Of a DNA stretch of 64,000 bases, positions 36,618 to 46,369 are shown one piece after another. Each line of letters opens with the position of its first letter. Within the stretch, counting starts at the first letter, position 1. The DNA comes from Nitriliruptor sp040882075. GTDB taxonomy: Bacteria > Actinomycetota > Nitriliruptoria > Nitriliruptorales > Nitriliruptoraceae. A program made the translations under genes and the position numbers. Below the pieces are notes generated by a model, which was given only the letters and a program-made list of their open reading frames with translations, did no database searches and had not been told where the DNA came from. The stretch spans positions 1-64,000 of the forward strand of contig NZ_JBBEBZ010000171.1 in assembly GCF_040882075.1 (NCBI RefSeq), in the 5' to 3' direction.

Positions 36618-36872
36618 ATGACCGTCACCGTCAAGGTGGACGCACAGGGCCGCGTCGTCATCCCACAGGCCGAACGTGAACGACTGGGCCTGCCCGATGG
36701 TGGTGCCCTCGAGCTCGTCTCCACGCCTGAAGGTGTGCTGCTCGAGCGACGCCGTCAGGCCACCGTCACCTCCGGCGAAGACGGACTTCCGGTCGTCACC
36801 CTCGATGACGTCGGCACGGTGAGCAACGCCGAAACCACCGAGGCCATTCACCTGCAACGCGATGACCGGTGA
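36618..36872 (+). CDS. AbrB/MazE-type antitoxin
   Basis: 84-aa protein. The first 45 residues form a swapped-hairpin AbrB domain (VKVDAQGRVVIPQAERERLG), a DNA-binding dimer in antitoxins. The C-terminal part (about 46-84) should wrap the toxin. It is co-encoded with a PIN-domain toxin, overlapping by GTGA, so it is a VapB-type antitoxin that also represses the operon. ATG 36618 is preceded by an AGAGGAGG site. Confidence 0.88.
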   Translation: MTVTVKVDAQGRVVIPQAERERLGLPDGGALELVSTPEGVLLERRRQATVTSGEDGLPVVTLDDVGTVSNAETTEAIHLQRDDR

Positions 36873-37279
36873 TCGACACCTCCGTCTTGGTGGCGGGCCT
36901 GATCACCAACCACGAGTTCCACGCCATCGCGCGTCCCCACGTCGCCGCTGCCGCGCGCGGCCAGGTGCCGGGGATCGTCCTCGCCGAGACCTGGGCGGCC
37001 CTGCGGCGTGCGCCGTGGAACCTCGACGCGCGGACCGTCGAGACGACCCTGGCTCCCTGGAGCGAGGAAGGCCGCATCGTGGCGACACCCGCGTCGGCTT
37101 ACGCGGAGGTGTTGCGCACGGGCCGGTCCCTGAACCTCGGCGGGAACGTCCACGACCTCCTCATCGCCCTGACGTGTCGCGATCACGGCCTTCCACTGTT
37201 CACGCTCGACCGACGCCAGTCGACCCTGGCAACGGGACTCGCCGGCCTCGACTCAACGCTTCTGCTGCCCAACGGGTAG
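36869..37279 (+). CDS. PIN-domain toxin (VapC-type)
   Basis: 136-aa predicted Mg-dependent ribonuclease. The PIN acidic residues are visible as Asp3 (IDTSVL), Glu40 (VLAETW), Asp96 (NVHDLLIAL) and Asp114 (FTLDRR). VapC toxins cleave tRNA or rRNA when the antitoxin is degraded. GTG 36869 overlaps the antitoxin stop codon. The pair is bracketed by two copies of a hairpin-rich repeat (36268-36434 and 37294-37540). Confidence 0.88.
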   Translation: MIDTSVLVAGLITNHEFHAIARPHVAAAARGQVPGIVLAETWAALRRAPWNLDARTVETTLAPWSEEGRIVATPASAYAEVLRTGRSLNLGGNVHDLLIALTCRDHGLPLFTLDRRQSTLATGLAGLDSTLLLPNG

Positions 37280-37293
37280 CCAGGCGTGGCCAG

Positions 37294-37540
37294 GTTGCGA
37301 CGGGTAGCGACGGGTAGCGATACCCGGGTTGCCTACCGGTGGTTCCGCCGCCGAGGGCCCACAACGGGTGGCTGGCGACCGTTGGGTGGCTGGTGACGCA
37401 CAGGGCGATCGTCAGCCACCCACCGATCGTCAGCAACCCATCTCATGCGCGCACGTCCTCCGCGGAAGAAGGATCGGGAACGGTTCCCAGCCCAGGCGGG
37501 AACCGCCGTTGTTCGTACCCATCAACACCGCTGCCGAACT
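37294..37540. repeat. interspersed hairpin repeat, copy C
   Basis: The left part holds two tandem CGACGGGTAG units and a GTTGCCTAC block shared with A and B. The middle is a nested inverted repeat: outer arms 37366-37383 and 37422-37439, inner arms 37384-37400 and 37408-37421, again of GGGTGGCTGG-like units. The right end (37493-37540) is the inverted end type also seen at 15858-15905. The final bases encode the last residues and stop of the LLM oxidoreductase gene. Confidence 0.7.
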
Positions 37541-38484
37541 GAGCCGGCGACGAGTCGGGCGACCTCGCCGATCAGGGCGACCACCTCGAGGTCGTCGTGG
37601 AGCTGGTTCTGGAGGAAGACCCGGGACAGGCCGGCATCGGCGTAGTCCGCGAGCCGATCGGCGGCCTGCTCCGGGGTGCCGATGATCCACTCGTCCCGCA
37701 GACCGTCGAGCCAGTGACCCGCGTCACCGTCGCGGCCGGAGAGCGCCATCAGCCGTCGGGCTCGGTCCTCGACCTCGTCATCGTTCGCGCCGAGGATGCA
37801 CCCGGTCATCATCGAGAACACCAGCGGATCGCGGCCGGCCTCCTCGCAGGCTCGATCGATGTTGGCCTTGCGTTCGCGGACCGCGTCGGGTGACGGGAAG
37901 GTCGTGTTGTACTCGTCGGCCCACCGGGCGGCCAGGCGCGCCGCGCGGGGTCCGGCGCGACCACCGAGGATGATCGGCACGCGCGGTGACTGGACCGGCT
38001 TCGGTCGCGCCTCGCAGCCCTCCAGGCGATAGTGCTCACCGCGGAAGTCGAACCGGTCCTCGGTCATCTGCCGGACGATGATCTCGAGCTGCTCCTCGAA
38101 CACCTCGTAGCGGTGACCGAGCTCCTCGAACGGGAAGCCGTAGGTGGTGTGCTCGAGCTCGTGCCAGCCAGCACCCAGCCCAAGCTCCACCCGACCACCC
38201 GACACGTGATCGGCCGTCACCACGTCCTTGCACAGCACCGAGGGGTGGCGGAAGGAGGTGGGCGTCACCATCGTGCCGAGCCGGATGGTCGATGTGGCGT
38301 GCCCGAGCGCAGCCAACGTCGACCAGGCGTCGAGCGATGAGCGCTCCGTGCGGCTCTGGACCGACTGGTAGTGGTCGGAGCGGAACAGACCTTCGAGCCC
38401 CGCATCCTCGACGGCTGCGGCGATGTCCAGCCACTGCTGCCAGGTGACCGACTCCTGTCCCTCGATGTTCAGGTTCACCCGCAC
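37522..38484 (-). CDS. LLM class (F420-dependent-type) oxidoreductase
   Basis: 320-aa luciferase-like monooxygenase-fold protein, probably using F420 or FMN. Family stretches are VNLNIEGQ at the start, VTADHVSGGRVELGLGAGW, and PIILGGRAGPRAARLAARW. The substrate cannot be deduced. GTG 38484 follows an AGGAG site at 8 nt. The last seven codons (Gly-Ser-Val-Arg-Gln-Arg-Cys) and the stop lie in hairpin repeat C, so the original 3' end seems to have been replaced. Confidence 0.85.
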   Translation of the reverse strand: MRVNLNIEGQESVTWQQWLDIAAAVEDAGLEGLFRSDHYQSVQSRTERSSLDAWSTLAALGHATSTIRLGTMVTPTSFRHPSVLCKDVVTADHVSGGRVELGLGAGWHELEHTTYGFPFEELGHRYEVFEEQLEIIVRQMTEDRFDFRGEHYRLEGCEARPKPVQSPRVPIILGGRAGPRAARLAARWADEYNTTFPSPDAVRERKANIDRACEEAGRDPLVFSMMTGCILGANDDEVEDRARRLMALSGRDGDAGHWLDGLRDEWIIGTPEQAADRLADYADAGLSRVFLQNQLHDDLEVVALIGEVARLVAGSVRQRC

Positions 38485-38616
38485 GCCGCACGCTCCTGGT
38501 CGATGGTCGACTGCGTCCCGGTAGCCTGTCACCTCGACCCCGGTCCTGTGGCCGGGGTCGACCGCTCCCCTCGAACCGCCGGGTGAGCCCTCATCTCGAC
38601 ACACATCGGACCACCC

Positions 38617-40554
<1,938 letters not shown>

Positions 40555-40603
40555 CCCTCCGTCTCGACGCCACCGACCACGACCGCCCGATCCGGAGCTC
40601 CTC

Positions 40604-41089
40604 GTGACCAGCTGCCGCCCAGAGACCGTCGCCTTCACCGCCACCGCACCGCTGCGGGTCACCGCCACGCGCGAGATCATCGCGGGTCCCGACCGCATCT
40701 TCGCGGCGCTCGCCGACGCGTCGTCGTGGCCGCGGTGGTTCCCGGGCCTGGACCAGGCCCGCTGGACCTCACCCGAGCCGCACGGGATGGGTTCCACCCG
40801 TGAGGTGAAGGTCGGGCCGCTGCGGGTGGTCGAGGAGTTCATCGCCTGGGAGCCCGGTGTCCGGTTCGGGTTCACCTTCGAGTCGACCAACCTGCCCGGC
40901 ACGCGTGCGGGCGTCGAGCTGGTCGAACTGCTGCCCGTGACCGCTCATCGGACGCGGGTGTCGTACACGATGGCGCTCGAACCCGTCGGTCTGCCCGCCC
41001 GTCTGGCACCGCCGCTGAAGCCGGTCATGCGCGCGGCGATCGGTCGGGGCTTGGCAGGTCTCGACCGCTACCTCGCACAGGGCGCCTGA
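40604..41089 (+). CDS. SRPBCC family protein
   Basis: 161-aa START/Bet v1-like fold protein. The segment following residue 20 (REIIAGPDRIFAALADASSWPRWFPGL) is typical of polyketide cyclase/dehydrase-like SRPBCC proteins that hold a hydrophobic ligand. The ligand and function are unknown. It lies 50 bp after typA and converges on the molybdopterin oxidoreductase gene 23 bp away. Confidence 0.8.
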   Translation: MTSCRPETVAFTATAPLRVTATREIIAGPDRIFAALADASSWPRWFPGLDQARWTSPEPHGMGSTREVKVGPLRVVEEFIAWEPGVRFGFTFESTNLPGTRAGVELVELLPVTAHRTRVSYTMALEPVGLPARLAPPLKPVMRAAIGRGLAGLDRYLAQGA

Positions 41090-41111
41090 GGGGCCGGTCG
41101 CAGGTCGGGGG

Positions 41112-41990
41112 CTAGAGGTCCTGCAACCGCTGCTCGCGCCACGGGTCACCGACGTCGTGGTAGCCGCGTTCCTCCCAGTAGCCGGGCACGTCCCGTTCGG
41201 TGAGCTTCAGCTCGGTGACCCACTTGACGCTCTTCCAGCCGTACCGGGCCGGCACGACCAGCCGCAGCGGACCGCCGTGGGCGACGGCCAGCGGCACCCC
41301 GTCGTGCCCCCACGCGAGCAGCACGTCGTCGGCGGTCGCCGCCACGAGGTCGAGGCTCGCGCTGTAGGCGGGGTGGCCGGAGGCGACGAGGTGGGTGGCC
41401 TCGTCCCGCGCGCCGGCGAGCGCGATCACGTCAGCGACACGCACGCCCTCCCAGAGGTTGTCGAGGCGTGACCAGGTCGTGACGCAGTGGAGGTCGCTGG
41501 TCGACCGCACGATCGGCAGCTCAGCACGCAGGTCGGCCAGCGTGAGGACGTGACGCTGCTGCACCCGTCCGGTGACCGTCAGCCGCCAACGGTCCGGGCT
41601 CGGGTCGACCGGTGCGGCGCCGACGTGCAGGACCGGCCAGCCGGGCGTCAGGTGCTGCCCCGGAGGCACCCGGGCGGGGTCGACGCCGCCGTCACCAGCG
41701 GTCTCCGCGATCCTCGTCGGTGCGTGGCGCACCCCGGGGCTCGGTTCGAGCGCGTCCCCGATCGCGGCGATGTCGAGGTCCGCGTGCCGTCGCGCGATCC
41801 GCGTGGCCAGCTCAGCCCGTTCGCCGGGGTCGTCGACGTCGTCGAGCAGGTCCCGAGCATCCTCGAGCCACCTGGCGATCCGTTCGTACGCGACCTCGGG
41901 TTCGGGCAGGTTCGGCGCGCTCTTCCACGCGTCATCGGCGCGGCGGAGCAGCCGCAGGATCTCTGCGGTCACCGTCGTGGTCCGCGCCAC
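41112..41990 (-). CDS. molybdopterin-dependent oxidoreductase (sulfite-oxidase fold)
   Basis: 292-aa protein. Residues about 110-290 form the SUOX/MsrP-like molybdopterin domain, with the molybdenum-ligand Cys169 in LHCVTTWS and the C-terminal RYGWKSVKWVTEL segment. The first 100 residues are a helical extension not typical of MsrP. No signal peptide is visible, so it may be cytoplasmic. It is the last gene of the mau-like operon, 7 bp after the SLH gene; whether it works with the cassette or just follows it is unclear. The start is GTG 41990. Confidence 0.82.
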   Translation of the reverse strand: MARTTTVTAEILRLLRRADDAWKSAPNLPEPEVAYERIARWLEDARDLLDDVDDPGERAELATRIARRHADLDIAAIGDALEPSPGVRHAPTRIAETAGDGGVDPARVPPGQHLTPGWPVLHVGAAPVDPSPDRWRLTVTGRVQQRHVLTLADLRAELPIVRSTSDLHCVTTWSRLDNLWEGVRVADVIALAGARDEATHLVASGHPAYSASLDLVAATADDVLLAWGHDGVPLAVAHGGPLRLVVPARYGWKSVKWVTELKLTERDVPGYWEERGYHDVGDPWREQRLQDL

Positions 41991-41997
41991 CTGCGGT

Positions 41998-42747
41998 TCA
42001 TGGGGTCACGGGGTCCGGGACGGAACCGAAGGGCACCGTGACGGCGGTGAGGGCAGCGTCCGCCTGCAGGCTGGTCACGGCCGTGCGGTCGACGAACACC
42101 GCGAGGTCGTAGCGCTCGGACCCGGCCGAGCTCTGTGGCACCGCCCAGGTGACCGGCAGGGAGACCGATGCGTCCCCGGAGGACGCCGTCTGGCCGGGCA
42201 GGATCGCCCAGGACGACAGGCTCTTGGCGTCGTCGCTGGCGCGGTACAGGAAGGCCTCGACCTCGCAGGGGCAGCCGTCGATGGCACCGGTCCCGTAGAC
42301 GGTCACCGATCCCTGGAGCACCACGTTCTGCTCACCACCCGAACCGGGGCCAGGGACCTCGACGGTGACCGGTACGCCGCTGGCCGCTCCCCCGGCGACG
42401 GCGAGGACGGTGGTGCTGTCGGCCGCGTACGCGCTGCCGCCGGTGCGGGTCAGGAACGTCGCCATCTGCTCGCGGGTGACCGGGCTGCCCGGGCAGTACC
42501 GGCCCGCTGCGCAGCCCGTGGTGATCCCGGCGTCGGCGACCTCCGAGATCGCCGCGTGGTGGGAGTTCGTGGCGGGTACGTCGGTGAAGACGTGGTTCGC
42601 CGCCGCTGGCACACCGATAGCGAGCAGCACCACGACAGCGCTGAGGATCACCTTGCGTCGGGTGTTCAGGACCACGGCGGTTCTCCTCGGGGCGTCGACC
42701 GGTGTGCGGTCGTGGTTCGGGTGCTCGGGTGTGGTGTCGTCGTTCAT
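41998..42747 (-). CDS. SLH-domain secreted protein
   Basis: 249-aa protein: a polar N-terminus, a membrane/signal helix at about 32-50, one S-layer-homology domain (about 51-103, with FTDVP, ISEVADAGITTGC and VTREQMATFL) and a beta-rich C-terminal domain of about 130 residues with a Cys-Pro-Cys motif. The single SLH unit suggests cell-wall association. It shares an ATGA overlap with the Cys-rich/LGFP protein gene. The function of the C-terminal domain is unknown. Confidence 0.8.
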   Translation of the reverse strand: MNDDTTPEHPNHDRTPVDAPRRTAVVLNTRRKVILSAVVVLLAIGVPAAANHVFTDVPATNSHHAAISEVADAGITTGCAAGRYCPGSPVTREQMATFLTRTGGSAYAADSTTVLAVAGGAASGVPVTVEVPGPGSGGEQNVVLQGSVTVYGTGAIDGCPCEVEAFLYRASDDAKSLSSWAILPGQTASSGDASVSLPVTWAVPQSSAGSERYDLAVFVDRTAVTSLQADAALTAVTVPFGSVPDPVTP

Positions 42748-44411
42748 CGGGCGACGTCTCCGGGGGTGCGACCGCGACGTCGGGCGCCGCCGGTCGGGGT
42801 GGAGGTGGCCAGGTCATCGGGGGTCGCACCGGAACGCGTCGTCAGGACCTGCACGCCGCCGTCGGTGCCGATGACGATCGCGCCGCGTTCGAACGAGGCC
42901 CGCTGCTGGCCCCCGCGGACGGTCACCGACGAGCTGGTCGGGAGGCCGAGCCGGCCGTCCGGGCCGCCCTCGGCCTCGTAGGCGTCGAGGACCTCGCCGG
43001 TCAGCAGACGGGTGCCGGTGCGACCCGCGACGAGCATCCCTCGCTCGAGGTGGAGCACCCGGGCACGCCCGCCGGCGACGAACGTGGCCCGCCGCAGCGG
43101 TGCACCACCCGTCCCGGCGGCACCGCCGAGCTCGAGGTACGGGTCGGCGAGGTCGCTGCCGATCCCGAAGGCGGTACCACCCGCGGTCCGGGTGACGATG
43201 CCCCGCTCGAAGCGCTGGACCTGCTGGCCGCCGACGGTGATGACGTCGGCGATCGGCCAGCCGACGTGGTCCGGGTCGCTCGTCGGGTACCGCGAGCCGG
43301 CCTCGAGGAAGGTGAGCGTGACCGCGGCGACGGGTCCACCGGCGACCTGGACGAGCGCGCCGCCGGTGAAGCGCACCAGCTGCGATCCGTCCGATCGTGC
43401 GGTCCGGGAGGTCGGGTACCCGAGCGAGCCGGAGGGGCCGCCGCGGCTGCGGTACTCGGTGTCGACCGCTCCGGTCACCGCCACGGGGGTGACGGAACTC
43501 GAGGCTCGGTAGATGGTGCCGCGGTCGTAGCGCACCTGGAGGCCCCCGCTCACGCCGGTCCCCTGCGGCTCGGAGGTCGGGTAGCCGAGGGCCCCGTTGA
43601 TGCCGTCCATCCGCTCGCGGTAGTGCTGGTCGATCGAGCCGTGGACGGCGAGAGCGCCGGTCGAGGAGCGGTAGTAGATGGTGCCGTTCTCGTACCGCCG
43701 GTAGCGGCCCGGGCCGGAAGCGCGTTCGGAGCCGACCGGCGCACCGAGGATCGAGCCGCGCATCCCCATGTCCTGGTACTTGATGTCGATACGGGTCGCA
43801 TCACGACCCGGCAGGCACGACGCGTTGTGCGACCGGGTGCGGTTATCGACCCGGACGGTGGTGCTGCAGGCGCGGTCCCAGACCCACGGGGCCGTGCACG
43901 TGACCACGCGGCAGACGACCTCGGTGACGCCTCGGATCTGGGTGTTGCACTGGCCGTACCGGAAGTTGTTGCAGCACACCCGACGCTTGTCGCACGCGCC
44001 GTCGGCGCAGCGGCAGGAGCAGGTGGCGTTCGGGGACCGGTTGCAGTCGATGACGTAGCGCGCGGCTCCGAAACAGAACGGTGAGTCGTCGATACGCCAC
44101 CACCCGGCGACGTACGACCCCGGCGGGCAGGTGTTGGCGCCGGCGTTGACCGTGCAGCAGAACGCGGTCCAGCCGCTGGTGCACGAGGCGCCGTCACCGC
44201 ACACCTGCGCGTAGGCCGAGCCGGGTTTGATCGCGTACCGGATCGGATCGACCACGACGGCCGCTCCGACCACGGCGACGCGTGACAGGAACCGCCGCCG
44301 GGTCAGGCCGGAGCCCGCGAGCGCGCGGCCGAGCCGGTCCACGAGCCGCACCGACATCGGCGCGTCGGTCTCGGTCGGGGCGGTGGGCTGCGGGTTGGTG
44401 GCGGTGCTCAC
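42744..44411 (-). CDS. Tat-exported Cys-rich (MauA-like) protein with LGFP repeats
   Basis: 555-aa protein. A Tat signal (TRRRFLSR, 37-44) precedes a domain of about 130 residues with 18 cysteines between positions 71 and 199. It includes NTCPPGS, CSCRC and VCC motifs and Trp pairs (W104-W105, W176/W178), reminiscent of the methylamine dehydrogenase light chain. Residues about 215-530 are LGFP-type repeats (GALGYPTSEP, GSLGYPTSRT, GRLGLPTSS), which in actinobacteria bind the cell envelope. The MauE- and MauD-like neighbours suggest that its disulfides are formed by dedicated machinery. Whether it carries a Trp-derived cofactor is unknown. Starts at GTG 44411 with a GTGA overlap. Confidence 0.72.
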   Translation of the reverse strand: MSTATNPQPTAPTETDAPMSVRLVDRLGRALAGSGLTRRRFLSRVAVVGAAVVVDPIRYAIKPGSAYAQVCGDGASCTSGWTAFCCTVNAGANTCPPGSYVAGWWRIDDSPFCFGAARYVIDCNRSPNATCSCRCADGACDKRRVCCNNFRYGQCNTQIRGVTEVVCRVVTCTAPWVWDRACSTTVRVDNRTRSHNASCLPGRDATRIDIKYQDMGMRGSILGAPVGSERASGPGRYRRYENGTIYYRSSTGALAVHGSIDQHYRERMDGINGALGYPTSEPQGTGVSGGLQVRYDRGTIYRASSSVTPVAVTGAVDTEYRSRGGPSGSLGYPTSRTARSDGSQLVRFTGGALVQVAGGPVAAVTLTFLEAGSRYPTSDPDHVGWPIADVITVGGQQVQRFERGIVTRTAGGTAFGIGSDLADPYLELGGAAGTGGAPLRRATFVAGGRARVLHLERGMLVAGRTGTRLLTGEVLDAYEAEGGPDGRLGLPTSSSVTVRGGQQRASFERGAIVIGTDGGVQVLTTRSGATPDDLATSTPTGGARRRGRTPGDVAR

Positions 44412-44890
44412 GTGGTCGGCTCGATGACGATGGAGGCGAGCATCTGCTCGACCCGACGGACCTGGACGAGCTTGTCCTCCTCGGCGCCGAGGACGACGTA
44501 GAGGCAGAACGCGCGGCCCGCCTCGGTGAAGAACGCCTGGTACCCCGCCTGGCCGGGGATCACCCGTTGCAGCGAGCTGCCCGAGAACCGGCGTGGGTCG
44601 AGGCGACGCGGCAGCCCCTGAGCTTCGAACAGCGGGGTGTCGGCCTCCTGCGGCCCGTACTCGAGCAGGGCGACGAAGGTGTCACCCTCCCGCATGGTCT
44701 CGACCGCACCCGACCCGAAGTCGCCGCGGTCCACCGGAAGGGGGAAGGTCCCGGCGTGGAGCACCGGGTGCGTCTCCACCGACAGCGTTCGGGCCTCCCC
44801 CGGCGCGGGAGGTTCGGGCGCAGCGGTGCGCAACGCCCCCTCCCAACCGCGCGGGAGGTCGGCGCGGATGCCGAAGCCTCGTACCTGCAT
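44408..44890 (-). CDS. conserved-looking 160-aa protein of mau-like cluster
   Basis: 160-aa protein without signal peptide or membrane helix, probably a single alpha/beta domain starting GFGIRADLPRGWEGALR and containing FFTEAGRAFCLYVVLG near the end. I do not recognise a named family; the Leu-Pro-x-Gly-Trp motif resembles PsbP/LpqN-like folds only loosely. It lies between a multi-pass membrane gene and the Cys-rich protein gene, overlapping the latter by 4 nt. ATG 44890 follows a GGAG site at 7 nt. Confidence 0.7.
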   Translation of the reverse strand: MQVRGFGIRADLPRGWEGALRTAAPEPPAPGEARTLSVETHPVLHAGTFPLPVDRGDFGSGAVETMREGDTFVALLEYGPQEADTPLFEAQGLPRRLDPRRFSGSSLQRVIPGQAGYQAFFTEAGRAFCLYVVLGAEEDKLVQVRRVEQMLASIVIEPTT

Positions 44891-44912
44891 GTGGTGTCTC
44901 CGAGGTGGTGGG

Positions 44913-45530
44913 TCAGCCGGCGACGGCGACGGCGGCGGTGGTCAGAGCCGCCGCGGCGAGCGCCACGACGGTGGTGGTGACGCGTCCCGCCACGGGGGCG
45001 GCCGCGTCCATGCGCTGGTGGAAGGCGTTGAGGCTCGCGGGGTCGCGGTGCCGCCCGGCGAGCAGCAGCGGCAGCGCCCGGACCGTGCCGAAGCACAGGC
45101 CGATGAGCACCCCCGCGGTGATCGACCCGGTGGCGACCGCGGCGAGCAGCACGAGGTGGAAGGCTGCCGAGGGGATCCGCGTCAGGACGCCTGCGCCGAG
45201 CTGGAAGCCGAAGCCGGCGCCGTAGGCCCACCCGCGGTAGCTGGTCAGCCAGCGCTCGTCGACCTGACGTTGCCAGCTCGGAAGCTGCACGCGCAAGGCG
45301 CCGCGGTCGACCAGGACCGCGACGATCGACGCGACGACCAGCACCGCGACGAGGGCCCCGACCGGCGGCGTACCGACGAGCGCGAACAGCCCCCAACCGA
45401 GCAGACCCGCGAGCGCACCGACGCTCGCGCCGCCGAGGGCGGACGCCACGAGGTAGGCCGTGGCCGTGATGGGCCACCGCTGTCCTCGTGCGGCCTCCCC
45501 GACCGGGGAGATGCTGGCGAGCATCGACAC
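44913..45530 (-). CDS. multi-pass membrane protein of mau-like cluster
   Basis: 205-aa protein with about five to six helices. A conserved-looking cytoplasmic segment RQVDERWLTSYRGWAYGAG is followed by a Gly-rich helix. It has the size of CcdA/DsbD-type electron-transfer proteins but only one Cys (in LIGLCFG), so such a role is not supported. The start is GTG 45530, or ATG 45524 with GAGGGG 5 nt upstream. The start is separated from the stop of the 21-codon micro-ORF by 3 nt. Confidence 0.7.
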   Translation of the reverse strand: MSMLASISPVGEAARGQRWPITATAYLVASALGGASVGALAGLLGWGLFALVGTPPVGALVAVLVVASIVAVLVDRGALRVQLPSWQRQVDERWLTSYRGWAYGAGFGFQLGAGVLTRIPSAAFHLVLLAAVATGSITAGVLIGLCFGTVRALPLLLAGRHRDPASLNAFHQRMDAAAPVAGRVTTTVVALAAAALTTAAVAVAG

Positions 45531-45533
45531 CCC

Positions 45534-45599
45534 TCAGGGGCTCCAGCTGCTGCGGAGCGCGGCCGCGGCAGCGATGGTCAGTCCGAAGGCGAGGATCAC
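45534..45599 (-). CDS. 21-aa membrane micro-protein (candidate)
   Basis: GTG 45599 overlaps the stop codon of the thioredoxin-like gene by GTGA, the same junction used by the neighbouring genes. It encodes 21 residues, VILAFGLTIAAAAALRSSWSP, before TGA at 45534-45536. Residues 1-15 could form one membrane helix. The next gene begins 3 nt later, and its ribosome site lies inside this frame. It is too small to judge by coding statistics, but its exact fit between two genes argues that it is translated, or at least serves as a coupling peptide. Confidence 0.45.
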   Translation of the reverse strand: MILAFGLTIAAAAALRSSWSP

Positions 45600-46369
45600 G
45601 ACGCGGCCCCGTCCACGGGCACGACGGTCCCGTCGGCGCGCTGGTAGAGCGACGGGTCACCGGGGCTGATCCCCGCGGCCAGAAGGTGGCGGTCGGCGTC
45701 CCGCTCGCGTCGGGCGTCCGCCGCCGCCTTGGCGCGGACCGACCGGTCCGATGCCGCGCCACGCAGCAGGAGGTTGCGCACGGCCGGCCACGAGGCGGCG
45801 GTCCCCTCACCGCGGACCCGGCCGGAGCGGCCCTCGACGTGCACCACGTACGGGCTCCCCGGGACCTCGAGGTCGTCGTACACCGTGGAGCTCATCACGA
45901 CGGGGATGCCCGACGGCGCGAGGTCGGCGATCGCCGCGGCGTCCTCGTCGGGTTCCTCCCGCGTCACCACGACCACCCGGGTCCCGTCGGGGACGCCGAG
46001 GTCGTCCTCGAGCTCGCGCCAGTACGGGGCGCAGCCGGCGCAGGTCGAGGACAGGAACACCAGGACGGTGTCGTGGTCCACGTCGACGGTGCGCAGGCCG
46101 AGGACGTCACCGGTGGGGCTGGTGCCGCTGACGTCGACCGCGCGCCGGCCCTCGGCAGGGGCGACCGGTCCGAGCTGGGTGGCGATCGGCTGGGGCGTCG
46201 GCATCCCCGATGGCGAGGTCACCGGGCTGCCAGCGGTGGCCGACGGGTCCACACCTGCGCCGAACGCGTGCAGCTGCTTGAGGATCTCGGCGTGGCTGCG
46301 GAGCAGTCCGACGAGCAGGACCAGCTGGGCAGCGACGACGACGGTCAGGACGACGACGAGTGCGGTCAC
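45596..46369 (-). CDS. MauD-like membrane-anchored thioredoxin
   Basis: 257-aa protein: an N-terminal membrane helix (about 3-22), a Pro/Ser linker, then a thioredoxin/redoxin domain (about 75-215) with the redox motif Cys110-Ala-Gly-Cys113 after VFLSST. The charged C-terminal 40 residues include a Gly-Asp-Pro-Ser-Leu-Tyr-Gln-Arg-Ala-Asp segment. MauD proteins are required for disulfide formation in methylamine dehydrogenase light chain. It overlaps the MauE-like gene at GTG 46369. Confidence 0.8.
   Translation of the reverse strand: MTALVVVLTVVVAAQLVLLVGLLRSHAEILKQLHAFGAGVDPSATAGSPVTSPSGMPTPQPIATQLGPVAPAEGRRAVDVSGTSPTGDVLGLRTVDVDHDTVLVFLSSTCAGCAPYWRELEDDLGVPDGTRVVVVTREEPDEDAAAIADLAPSGIPVVMSSTVYDDLEVPGSPYVVHVEGRSGRVRGEGTAASWPAVRNLLLRGAASDRSVRAKAAADARRERDADRHLLAAGISPGDPSLYQRADGTVVPVDGAAS

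Noticed and set aside
44913..45530. CcdA/DsbD-type thiol transporter
   Set aside because: The helix number and context fit, but only one Cys is present and the conserved Cys-containing helices are missing.
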